Assembly (NCBI GenBank): GCA_030637665.1
Contig: DAOWGA010000160.1
Coordinates: forward strand, 1-5,617
Origin: Lysobacterales bacterium
Lineage (GTDB): Bacteria > Pseudomonadota > Gammaproteobacteria > Xanthomonadales > SZUA-36
DNA length: 5,617 nucleotides
Direction of reading: 5' to 3'
The notes under the pieces are model-generated. The model did no database searches. It worked only from the letters and a program-made list of their open reading frames with translations, and was not told where the DNA came from. This document shows positions 1 to 5,617 of this stretch, piece by piece. Made by a program: the position numbers and the translations under genes. Each line of letters opens with the position of its first letter. The first letter of the stretch is position 1.

Positions 1-772
1 GGTCCAGCCGCAATTCGAACTGGTGTGTATTCTCGTCACCAACCGCAACAACTGTGCGGACTTCGCCAAATACGCTTAGTGAGCCCGCGCGCAGATCCAG
101 CAATTGACCGCGCCTGGCGTATGGATAAAATTCCAGAGGTGCACGGGCGATCACTTCAAGATCCTCCTGGTCGACGAGGCGTATGACTTTACTACCTTCG
201 GTCACTCTCTCTCCCGGTGTCATCAGCCGCTCCACGACCACGCCGTCAAATGGCGCTACGATGCTTGTCCTGGCCAATTGATCTGTATTCTGGTCCAGGC
301 GTGCACGCGCTACTGCGAGATCTCCCCGCGCCACATCGCGGTCGGAACGGGTCTGCTCCAGCTGGGTAACTGCCGCCAGGTTAGCTTCGGCAAGTTGAGT
401 AAATCGCTTTTCCTCGCTTTCCAGGAACCGCAGCCGTGCTTCTTCCCTGTTCACCTCCGCCTGCAGCTCCATATGCTGCAAACGTAGTATCGTGTCTTCG
501 ATCCGTGCCAAAGATTCACCTTGCAAGACAACAGTGCCCACATCCGCGACCACGATGAGGCGGCCTGGAACTTCGGCCGACAGCCGGGCATCATTCCTGC
601 TGACCACGGTGCCCGGAACCAGGGTGATGGGCGCGATATCCTGTAAACTGGCTACAGCCACCTTGACCAGTGCGGGCCCACCACCTTGTGCCCATGCGGG
701 ACCGCCACAAGCCAGCAATAGCAGCAAAAGGCCGGGGCTGAACCAGGGTTCAATATGATTCCTATTCATCAT
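1..772 (-). CDS. RND efflux periplasmic adaptor (HlyD/AcrA-type membrane fusion protein), 3'-truncated by window edge
   Basis: This is the periplasmic adaptor that links an inner-membrane RND pump to an outer-membrane channel. My reading of the minus strand gives 257 residues with no stop before the window edge; adaptors of this family usually run about 350-400 aa, so roughly the last 100 residues are missing. In order: a signal sequence (residues 1-28, six leucines at 15-20), the first half of the lipoyl/barrel-sandwich domain (about 60-94, AEVPGRL then VGTVVLQGESLARI), a charged helical hairpin rich in Glu, Arg and Leu (about 95-168), the second lipoyl half (169-201, IVAPFDGVVVERLMTPGERV), and the start of the beta-barrel domain (from about 203). 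The start is the first of two tandem ATGs, immediately after the permease TGA, with GGAAG 8 nt upstream. This arrangement implies co-translation with the permease and a shared complex. The family call is firm; the substrate is unknown. Confidence 0.93.
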   Translation of the reverse strand, partial: MMNRNHIEPWFSPGLLLLLLACGGPAWAQGGGPALVKVAVASLQDIAPITLVPGTVVSRNDARLSAEVPGRLIVVADVGTVVLQGESLARIEDTILRLQHMELQAEVNREEARLRFLESEEKRFTQLAEANLAAVTQLEQTRSDRDVARGDLAVARARLDQNTDQLARTSIVAPFDGVVVERLMTPGERVTEGSKVIRLVDQEDLEVIARAPLEFYPYARRGQLLDLRAGSLSVFGEVRTVVAVGDENTHQFELRLD

Positions 773-3700
773 TCAAGCCACTTCCAGCACCAACTTTGCT
801 GCTGGCTTCAATTCCTCTTTCATTCGTAACAGGCTCGGCAACAAAATCAGCGTAAACAAAGTACTGACCAGCATACCACCTACAATCACCGAGGCCATGC
901 CGCGGTAAAGCTCAGTGCCGGCGCCCGGCATCAGCATCAGCGGCGTCATGCCAAAAATACTGGTCATCGTACTCATCAGGATGGGCCTCAAGCGCAGCCG
1001 GACGGCACTCTCAACCGCGTCCTTCCTGCTCATACCCTCGCGCTCGGCGTCACGAGCCCGGTAGACCAAAAGGATGGCGTTGTTTACAACCAGGCCCAAC
1101 AGGATCACGAAACCTATCATCGTCAACAAGTCCATCTGCTGCCCGCCCGAGGCAAACAGGGCCAGGTCGATCAAGCGCAATGCAACAATCCCGCCCACCG
1201 TGGCCATCGGGATGGTCATAATCACCAAAAGAGAATCACGGAATGAGCGGAACAGGGCCGAAATCAACAGATAGAGGATAACAATCGCGAGCAGAAAACT
1301 GCCAGCCATGCTGGTTAAAGCTTCATCCAGAGCCTCAGCCGTGCCGCGGTACTTGACTGATCCGCCTTCCGGCATGCTCGCCAGGATATCCGGTGCGACC
1401 TGCTCCCGGATAATATTCAGTGCCTCCTCCATCGCCATGGTTGGCGGCGGCGTGACTTCCAGCGTCAAAGTTCGCTTGCGGTCTATACGCCGGATTTTCG
1501 TCGGGCCGGCTGTCCTCGTCACCTGTGCCAATTCACCAATAGTCTGGATCCGGCCACTGGCGGTTGCCACCGGGATGGCGGCCAGTTCTTCCGGTGAAGA
1601 CCAGTTCTCTGCGCGCATTACGACGTTGTACCGCCGTCTTCCATCAAAGTACTCGCCGAGGAAAGCGCCATCGCCCATGGCTCTTACGATGGTGGCCATG
1701 CGTGCACGGTTCCAGCCAACCTCTGCGATTTTCCGGTCATCAGGAATCAGGCGAATTTCCGGTTCTGCCAGCTCCAGTCCCGGAATCGGCAGGATGTTGG
1801 CGTCCGGCAATGCCTGCATCACGGCGAAAAAGCCGGCGCGGCCCGCCTCCAACAGAGAGGCAAAAGAATCCGCAGACAGGTCGATATCGATTTTCCGGCC
1901 ACCACGCGAACCGCCAAAAATCGCATCGCGGCCCGCAAAGCCAAATGTGTCTGGAAAACCGGTCATTATCTCCTGGTTGAACAGCCTGATCATTTCATCT
2001 ACTTCGGAATCATTGACGGCACTGCCACCGATAAAAGTCCCCCAGCCTTTGGAAGTCCCCAGGAAATAGTTTCGGATGTGTGGGCTCTTCTCTCCCGTCA
2101 GGTAATCGGCCAGTCTCTCATCGATGACTTCCACCAGTTCTTCACTCGCGGTCGTAATCCCCATCCCGGGCGGTGTAACCATGAACCCCATGACGAAATT
2201 CTTTTTACCTTCAGGCAGATAATCTGCCGGTGGAATCAGGAGCAAAGCCAATACTGCAGGGGTAATCGTGAGTGTCGCAACCCAGCCCCAGCGCTTGCGG
2301 GGTGAATCGGTCCAACTCATGATATGCGTAGTAATCCAGTGCCACCAGCTGCGGTGATGGTCGTCTATCGCCTCACCTTTCACCCAATTCGCGGCAGCGG
2401 TCGGCAATACCGTAACGGCTACCAGCAAGGATGCCACGACGGCAGCGGATATGGTTATAGCAAGGTCGCTGAATAACTGCCCGGCTTCATTTTCCAGGAA
2501 TATGACCGGCAAGAAGATTGCAACGGTCGTAGCAGTCGACGCAAGCAGTGCACCCCAAACCTGAGAAACACCCCGCATCGAAGCTTCCTCCCCTTCGAGC
2601 CCCGCCTCACGCTGGCGAAAAATATTTTCCAGCACGACAATGGCTGCGTCCAGCACCATTCCGGTCGCAAATGCCAGGCCTGCCAGGGAAATAATGTTCA
2701 GACTGCGGCCAGTGAAGTCCAGGACCATAAAGGCCATGAGCAGGCATAACGGTATGGAGATCGCCACGATAATCGTTGCCCGGAACTTGCGCAGGAACCA
2801 CCAAAGTACGATGACGGCCAGGGAAATTCCCAGCAGCAGGTTATTGCGTACCATGCCGACCGAAGAAGTGATGTATTCCGTGTCATCGGCATTCTGATTG
2901 ATCAGCAAGGCGGCACGATCCAGCTCATTGGCTGCCAGATCTGCAATGACTTCCTTCGCCGCGCCCATGACTTCATAAACGTTGACACCGGATTCAGGTA
3001 TCACGTAGATCGCAATGGAAGGTCCTCCGTTCTCGTGCAGCACGCCCGTCGCATCAACCATCACCATCTCGATTCGTGCGATGTCCCGCAGACGGATCGG
3101 TTTTCCTTCCCGCCATTCGAGTACCAGGTCGCCCAGGGCGCTGACCTCATATTTGCCGCTGAACCGAAGCGTATAGTCGCGTCGTCCCACTTCATTCTGA
3201 CCTGCAGAGACGTCCGAGTTACTACCAAGTTCGGCTGAAATGCCAGTAAGATCAAGACCGATGTTGGCGGCCTTGTAAGGATTGAAGGTAATCCGGACCT
3301 CGTGCTTTCTGCCCCCGAAAGAACCTACCTGCGATACACCCGGCACACGCTCGAGACGGGTAATGACTGTATCTTCGACAAAATCCTGGTAGCTCTCAAT
3401 TTGGCGCGTGTTGCCCGGCTTTGTCTGGATCGCCCACCAGCCAATAATCTTATCAAAGCTGTCACCACCGACGCTGATCACCGGTTCATCGGCATCCACT
3501 GGGTAACGCGGAACCTGGTTAAGGCGGTTCATCACCTCGATCAGCGCACGGTTCATGTCCGTGCCGATGGCGAACTGCAGGTTGACATAACTGCTTCCGT
3601 AATTAGCGCTGGACTGCATTTTCAGCAGGCTCGGAATGCTGCGCAGCACGTCTTCCTGGGGTTCGACGATCTCCGACTCGATCTCATTGGGGGCAGAGGC

Positions 3701-3856
3701 CCTCCAACCGGTAAAGACTGTGATTTCCGGGCGCGAAATCTCAGGTGTCATCTGGATGGGCAGCCGGGACAGGCTGAGAATACCGAAAATGGCAATCAGA
3801 ATCCCGGCCACCACCACGGCCACCGGATTGGAAAGCGCCATTTTTGTCAGCGTCAC
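773..3856 (-). CDS. RND efflux permease, AcrB/HAE1-like hydrophobe exporter (inner-membrane proton antiporter)
   Basis: A proton-driven inner-membrane pump that would export small molecules through an adaptor and an outer-membrane channel. It is complete at 1027 aa, the normal size for the family, with the expected internal duplication. TM1 is at about 9-29, a periplasmic porter/docking half at 30-335, TM2-TM6 at about 337-490, an amphipathic linker with TM7 at about 524-542, a second periplasmic half at 545-848, and TM8-TM12 at about 851-1010. Family motifs include LPIQMTPEISRPEI near the N-terminus, GMVLDAAIVVLEN in TM4, GLVVNNAILLV in TM10 and RLRLRPILMSTMTSIFGMTPL in TM11. The proton-relay residues differ from AcrB: Asp403-Ala404 replaces the Asp pair, Asn925 replaces the TM10 Lys, and Ser962 replaces the TM11 Thr. 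The GTG start is chosen because GGCGG lies 7 nt upstream; the ATG at codon 6 has no ribosome-binding site. The adaptor gene follows directly. The substrate cannot be read from the sequence. Confidence 0.96.
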   Translation of the reverse strand: MTLTKMALSNPVAVVVAGILIAIFGILSLSRLPIQMTPEISRPEITVFTGWRASAPNEIESEIVEPQEDVLRSIPSLLKMQSSANYGSSYVNLQFAIGTDMNRALIEVMNRLNQVPRYPVDADEPVISVGGDSFDKIIGWWAIQTKPGNTRQIESYQDFVEDTVITRLERVPGVSQVGSFGGRKHEVRITFNPYKAANIGLDLTGISAELGSNSDVSAGQNEVGRRDYTLRFSGKYEVSALGDLVLEWREGKPIRLRDIARIEMVMVDATGVLHENGGPSIAIYVIPESGVNVYEVMGAAKEVIADLAANELDRAALLINQNADDTEYITSSVGMVRNNLLLGISLAVIVLWWFLRKFRATIIVAISIPLCLLMAFMVLDFTGRSLNIISLAGLAFATGMVLDAAIVVLENIFRQREAGLEGEEASMRGVSQVWGALLASTATTVAIFLPVIFLENEAGQLFSDLAITISAAVVASLLVAVTVLPTAAANWVKGEAIDDHHRSWWHWITTHIMSWTDSPRKRWGWVATLTITPAVLALLLIPPADYLPEGKKNFVMGFMVTPPGMGITTASEELVEVIDERLADYLTGEKSPHIRNYFLGTSKGWGTFIGGSAVNDSEVDEMIRLFNQEIMTGFPDTFGFAGRDAIFGGSRGGRKIDIDLSADSFASLLEAGRAGFFAVMQALPDANILPIPGLELAEPEIRLIPDDRKIAEVGWNRARMATIVRAMGDGAFLGEYFDGRRRYNVVMRAENWSSPEELAAIPVATASGRIQTIGELAQVTRTAGPTKIRRIDRKRTLTLEVTPPPTMAMEEALNIIREQVAPDILASMPEGGSVKYRGTAEALDEALTSMAGSFLLAIVILYLLISALFRSFRDSLLVIMTIPMATVGGIVALRLIDLALFASGGQQMDLLTMIGFVILLGLVVNNAILLVYRARDAEREGMSRKDAVESAVRLRLRPILMSTMTSIFGMTPLMLMPGAGTELYRGMASVIVGGMLVSTLFTLILLPSLLRMKEELKPAAKLVLEVA
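781..785 (-). promoter_or_regulatory. Ribosome-binding site of the adaptor gene, inside the permease 3' end
   Basis: On the minus strand GGAAG lies 8 nt before the first ATG (772-770) and 11 nt before the second (769-767). It falls within the last codons of the permease. This favours the first ATG as the start and suggests that ribosomes finishing the permease reinitiate on the adaptor. Confidence 0.5.
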
Positions 3857-3863
3857 TCTGTTT

Positions 3864-3868
3864 CCGCC
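3864..3868 (-). promoter_or_regulatory. Ribosome-binding site deciding the GTG start of the permease
   Basis: The minus strand reads AGGGCGGAAACAGA and then GTG. GGCGG is 7 nt from the GTG. No comparable purine-rich site precedes the ATG at codon 6, so the GTG start is preferred and the N-terminus begins MTLTKMALSNP, which suits the short cytoplasmic tail before TM1 in this family. Confidence 0.55.
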
Positions 3869-3895
3869 CTGATTCTGCTGTTATCGAAGCCACGA

Positions 3896-3901
3896 ATTAT
3901 A
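3896..3901 (-). promoter_or_regulatory. Candidate -10 element of the efflux operon promoter
   Basis: The minus strand carries a perfect TATAAT. Transcription would start near 3889, giving a leader of about 33 nt before the GTG, which includes the ribosome-binding site. No convincing -35 hexamer lies 16-18 bp upstream (the 17-bp position reads AAACGC), so the promoter may be weak or dependent on an activator. The -10 match is seen directly; its activity is inferred. Confidence 0.45.
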
Positions 3902-3936
3902 GCGCGAAGCAACTCCAGGCGTTTCATATTGCCATG

Positions 3937-3968
3937 AAATACCATTAAATTCAGTTGTCCAAATACCA
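3937..3968. repeat. Direct repeat AAATACCA, two copies 24 bp apart
   Basis: AAATACCA occurs at 3937-3944 and again at 3961-3968; on the minus strand both read TGGTATTT. The copies lie upstream of the candidate TATAAT of the efflux operon, roughly 50 and 75 bp before the predicted transcription start. That position could suit an activator, but an 8-bp repeat in AT-rich DNA may also be chance. Confidence 0.3.
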
Positions 3969-4005
3969 GCGCCGAAACTGAGCTGGGTGAAGTGGAATTG
4001 ATCCG

Positions 4006-4022
4006 TGTCACGCTTGCTGACA
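4006..4022. promoter_or_regulatory. Candidate LysR-type regulator site (T-N11-A dyad)
   Basis: TGTCACGCTTGCTGACA is an inverted repeat with perfect 5-bp arms (TGTCA and TGACA) around a 7-bp spacer. Within it, TCA-N7-TGA matches the general T-N11-A dyad layout of LysR-type regulator boxes. Its centre is about 70 bp upstream of the predicted oxidoreductase transcription start, close to where such activators usually bind. No LysR gene is in the window, and short dyads like this also arise by chance. Confidence 0.3.
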
Positions 4023-4050
4023 ATTTCCAGGATTGAGCTTGATCTGGCAC

Positions 4051-4063
4051 TTGTTTAAAACAA
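4051..4063. promoter_or_regulatory. Perfect 13-bp palindrome overlapping the -35 element; possible operator
   Basis: TTGTTT-A-AAACAA is a perfect inverted repeat with 6-bp arms and a single central base. It covers the candidate -35 of the oxidoreductase promoter, which is a typical repressor position. AT-rich palindromes are easily formed by chance, so the operator role is inferred from position only. Confidence 0.3.
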
Positions 4064-4078
4064 CTTATTGGTTATGAT
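4051..4078 (+). promoter_or_regulatory. Candidate sigma70-type promoter of the GMC oxidoreductase gene
   Basis: A -10 element TATGAT at 4073-4078 (five of six to consensus) is paired with a weak -35, TTGTTT, at 4051-4056 with a 16-bp spacer. Transcription would start near 4085, leaving a leader of only about 20 nt. The -35 overlaps the palindrome at 4051-4063, so a protein bound there would block this promoter. Confidence 0.45.
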
Positions 4079-4092
4079 GCCTTGTCGCCTCA

Positions 4093-4106
4093 ATACGCAA
4101 ACGTAT
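4093..4106 (+). promoter_or_regulatory. Inverted repeat ATACG-CAAA-CGTAT covering the oxidoreductase start codon
   Basis: Perfect 5-bp arms flank a 4-base loop, and the right arm includes the first two bases of the ATG at 4105. In DNA it could be an operator just downstream of the transcription start; in RNA it could fold into a small hairpin that hides the start codon. Both roles are inference. No Shine-Dalgarno sequence is visible in this leader. Confidence 0.3.
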
Positions 4107-5617
4107 GGAATTTGATTACATCATTGTTGGAGCCGGTTCAGCAGGTTGTGTTCTGGCCGGCCGCCTCAGCGAGAATCCCAACAATCGCGTGTTGTTGCTG
4201 GAGGCTGGAGGCAAAGACTGGCACCCCTTTATACATATGCCCGCTGGCCTGGCCAAACTGATCGGCCTCGACGCCATCCTGTGGCCCTACGAGACCGAAC
4301 CACAGCAGGAACTGAACGGCAGGCGCATGTACTGGCCACGGGGCAAGGTACTGGGCGGTTCCAGTTCCATCAACGCAATGTGTTATTGCCGCGGCCACCG
4401 CAAAGACTATGATTCCTGGGCTGAGTCCGGTGCCGCCGGATGGGACTATGACAGTGTATTGCCCTATTTTATCAAGTCGGAAGATCAGGAAAACGGGGCC
4501 TCGGACTTTCATGGCAGCGGTGGCCCGCTCAGTGTGCAGAACCTGCGCCATACCAATTCGCTATCCGGCTTGTTCATCGATGCTGCAGTAGAAGCGGGCT
4601 TTGGAAAAACCGACGATTTCAACGGTCCGCACCAGCGGGGATTTGATTATTATCAGGTGACACAACGCGACGGGCGCCGTTGCAGCGCGGCCACCGCCTA
4701 TCTCCGCCCGGCGCTTGAGCGTTCGAACCTGACGGTCAGTACTCATTCACTGGCCGAACAAATTATCCTTGACGGCCACCGGGCAGTCGGAGTCAGATAC
4801 GGCAGAAAAGGCAAACAGCGAACTGCCATGGCGGGTCGCGTCATCCTGTCCGGCGGAGCGATCAATTCACCGCAACTGCTAATGCTGTCCGGCATTGGCC
4901 CGGCCGAACAACTGCGAACCGTCGACATCGAAATTCAGCACGAACTGAAGGGTGTGGGCAAGAATCTGCAGGACCACCTGGATGTGTGCACCCTGGTATC
5001 CACCCACGACCCGGTCGGCTATGACCAGCTGAACGAAGTCGCAGTGGCTATGCGCTACCTGTTTGGACGAAAGGGCCCGGGCAGTTCCAACATTGCCGAA
5101 GCGGGTGGTTTCATCGTCAGCCGGTACGCCGAAGACGACCGGCCCGATATCCAGATGCATTTTGTTCCCGCCCTGCTCGATGATCATGGCCGCAACACCT
5201 TGGCAGGGCACGGCATGACCATCCACGCCTGTGCACTGAGGCCCAGGAGCCGCGGTGAATTGACACTGAAGTCCGCCAGCCCGGCCGCAGCACCAGCCAT
5301 GCAACCGAACTATCTGAGCGAAAACTATGATCGCATCATGATGTTGGAATGCGTCAAGCTGGCGCGGAAGATTTTTGCCCAGAAGTCTTTCGATCTCCAG
5401 CGGAAAGACGAAATATTCCCCGGAGCCCATGCCCAGTCTGAAGACTCCATATTGGAGTTTGTCCGCAAAAAGGCCGAAACCATCTACACCCCTATCGTTA
5501 CCTGCAAAATGGGCAACGATGAACTAGCCGTTGTCCACCCGCCACTAAACATCCACCGCCTGCAGAGCCTGTCTGTCGATGATTGTTCCATCATGCCCAC
5601 CCTTGTCTCCGGCAACA
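4105..5617 (+). CDS. GMC-family FAD-dependent oxidoreductase (choline/alcohol dehydrogenase-like), 3'-truncated by window edge, catalytic His replaced
   Basis: Predicted FAD-linked dehydrogenase of the glucose-methanol-choline family; such enzymes oxidise an alcohol to an aldehyde in the cytoplasm or at the membrane. My plus-strand reading gives 504 residues without a stop, against a usual 530-560, so only a short tail is missing. Seen in order: the FAD Rossmann loop GAGSAG at 9-14 with the ADP-binding Glu33, GMC signature 1 (79-105, RGKVLGGSSSINAM), GMC signature 2 (about 250-265, GGAINSPQLLMLSGIG), GKNLQDHLD (285-293), RPRSRGELTLKS (379-390) and MPTLVSGN at the end. Ile89 stands where choline oxidase has its flavin-linking His, so FAD should be bound noncovalently. 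Oddly, the usual YHPVGTCKMG reads YTPIVTCKMG: Thr462 replaces the catalytic His, and neighbouring consensus residues also differ. The start is set by the family N-terminus (FDYIIVGAGSAG) although no ribosome-binding site is visible. The substrate is unknown, and reduced or altered activity is possible. Confidence 0.92.
   Translation, partial: MEFDYIIVGAGSAGCVLAGRLSENPNNRVLLLEAGGKDWHPFIHMPAGLAKLIGLDAILWPYETEPQQELNGRRMYWPRGKVLGGSSSINAMCYCRGHRKDYDSWAESGAAGWDYDSVLPYFIKSEDQENGASDFHGSGGPLSVQNLRHTNSLSGLFIDAAVEAGFGKTDDFNGPHQRGFDYYQVTQRDGRRCSAATAYLRPALERSNLTVSTHSLAEQIILDGHRAVGVRYGRKGKQRTAMAGRVILSGGAINSPQLLMLSGIGPAEQLRTVDIEIQHELKGVGKNLQDHLDVCTLVSTHDPVGYDQLNEVAVAMRYLFGRKGPGSSNIAEAGGFIVSRYAEDDRPDIQMHFVPALLDDHGRNTLAGHGMTIHACALRPRSRGELTLKSASPAAAPAMQPNYLSENYDRIMMLECVKLARKIFAQKSFDLQRKDEIFPGAHAQSEDSILEFVRKKAETIYTPIVTCKMGNDELAVVHPPLNIHRLQSLSVDDCSIMPTLVSGN

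Larger units (their letters stand above)
3857..4104. other. Divergent intergenic control region between the efflux operon and the oxidoreductase
   Basis: This 248-bp stretch separates two genes transcribed away from each other and is more AT-rich than the flanking coding DNA. It holds one candidate promoter per strand, a ribosome-binding site for the permease, three small inverted repeats toward the oxidoreductase side and an 8-bp direct repeat toward the efflux side. No regulator gene is encoded here. A 65-codon minus-strand reading frame crosses it but is not supported as a gene. Confidence 0.8.

Noticed and set aside
1308..2069. A 253-codon plus-strand open frame antisense to the permease, with others at 3302-3937 and 104-487.
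   Set aside because: They lie opposite strongly conserved coding sequence, their translations are low-complexity or lack any family motif, and such long antisense frames are common in GC-rich genes.
773..3856. Calling the permease a heavy-metal exporter because its TM4 resembles CusA.
   Set aside because: Only the Asp-Ala pair is CusA-like. The TM10 and TM11 motifs and overall sequence resemble HAE1-type pumps, and I see no methionine triad or metal-binding cluster.
3951..3981. Inverted repeat TCAGTT-N19-AACTGA in the divergent region.
   Set aside because: Short arms with a long spacer are expected by chance at this length, and it aligns with neither promoter.
3853..4050. A 65-codon minus-strand reading frame whose TGA overlaps the permease GTG as GTGA, like a translationally coupled leader gene.
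   Set aside because: The overlap is suggestive, but the peptide shows no recognisable domain or signal, there is no clear ribosome-binding site at its ATG, and the best promoter (TATAAT at 3896-3901) lies inside it, so the predicted transcript would not include its start.
4879..5430. A 183-codon minus-strand frame antisense to the oxidoreductase, and a 137-codon one at 4138-4551.
   Set aside because: Both are shadows of the GMC gene, whose own frame contains all the family motifs in order.
4105..5617. Naming the oxidoreductase as choline dehydrogenase (betA).
   Set aside because: It has the general GMC architecture, but the substrate-binding region is not diagnostic, no betaine genes adjoin it, and the catalytic His position is altered. 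A specific symbol would be a guess.

Overview
The window looks like a piece of a bacterial chromosome with moderate-to-high GC, most likely from a Gram-negative proteobacterium. The basis is a tripartite RND efflux system and a choline-dehydrogenase-like GMC flavoprotein, both of the type common in Gammaproteobacteria. The lineage is an inference from protein style; nothing in the window fixes it.

Layout: three protein genes and one divergent control region. On the minus strand, a complete RND efflux permease (3856 to 773, GTG start, 1027 aa) is followed with zero spacing by a membrane-fusion/periplasmic adaptor protein (772 to the left edge, 257 residues visible, C-terminus outside the window). 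On the plus strand, a GMC oxidoreductase starts at 4105 and runs off the right edge after 504 residues. The 248-bp gap 3857-4104 separates the divergent units. It contains a perfect TATAAT for the efflux operon, a TATGAT-type promoter for the oxidoreductase, and several small dyads and repeats that could be regulator sites. No RNA gene, mobile element, CRISPR array or terminator was seen; both gene ends where terminators would be expected lie outside the window.

How the genes work together: the permease and adaptor should form the inner-membrane and periplasmic parts of one proton-driven exporter, needing an outer-membrane TolC-type channel that is not encoded here. The oxidoreductase is predicted to be a cytoplasmic FAD-dependent alcohol dehydrogenase. 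Its only visible link to the efflux operon is the shared divergent promoter region, so a functional connection is unproven.

The most notable points are these. The oxidoreductase carries Thr where the GMC catalytic His is expected, inside a C-terminal segment with many consensus-breaking changes. The permease has a noncanonical proton-relay set (single Asp in TM4, Asn-Asn in TM10). The operon places the permease before its adaptor. I see no evidence for an entirely new system.
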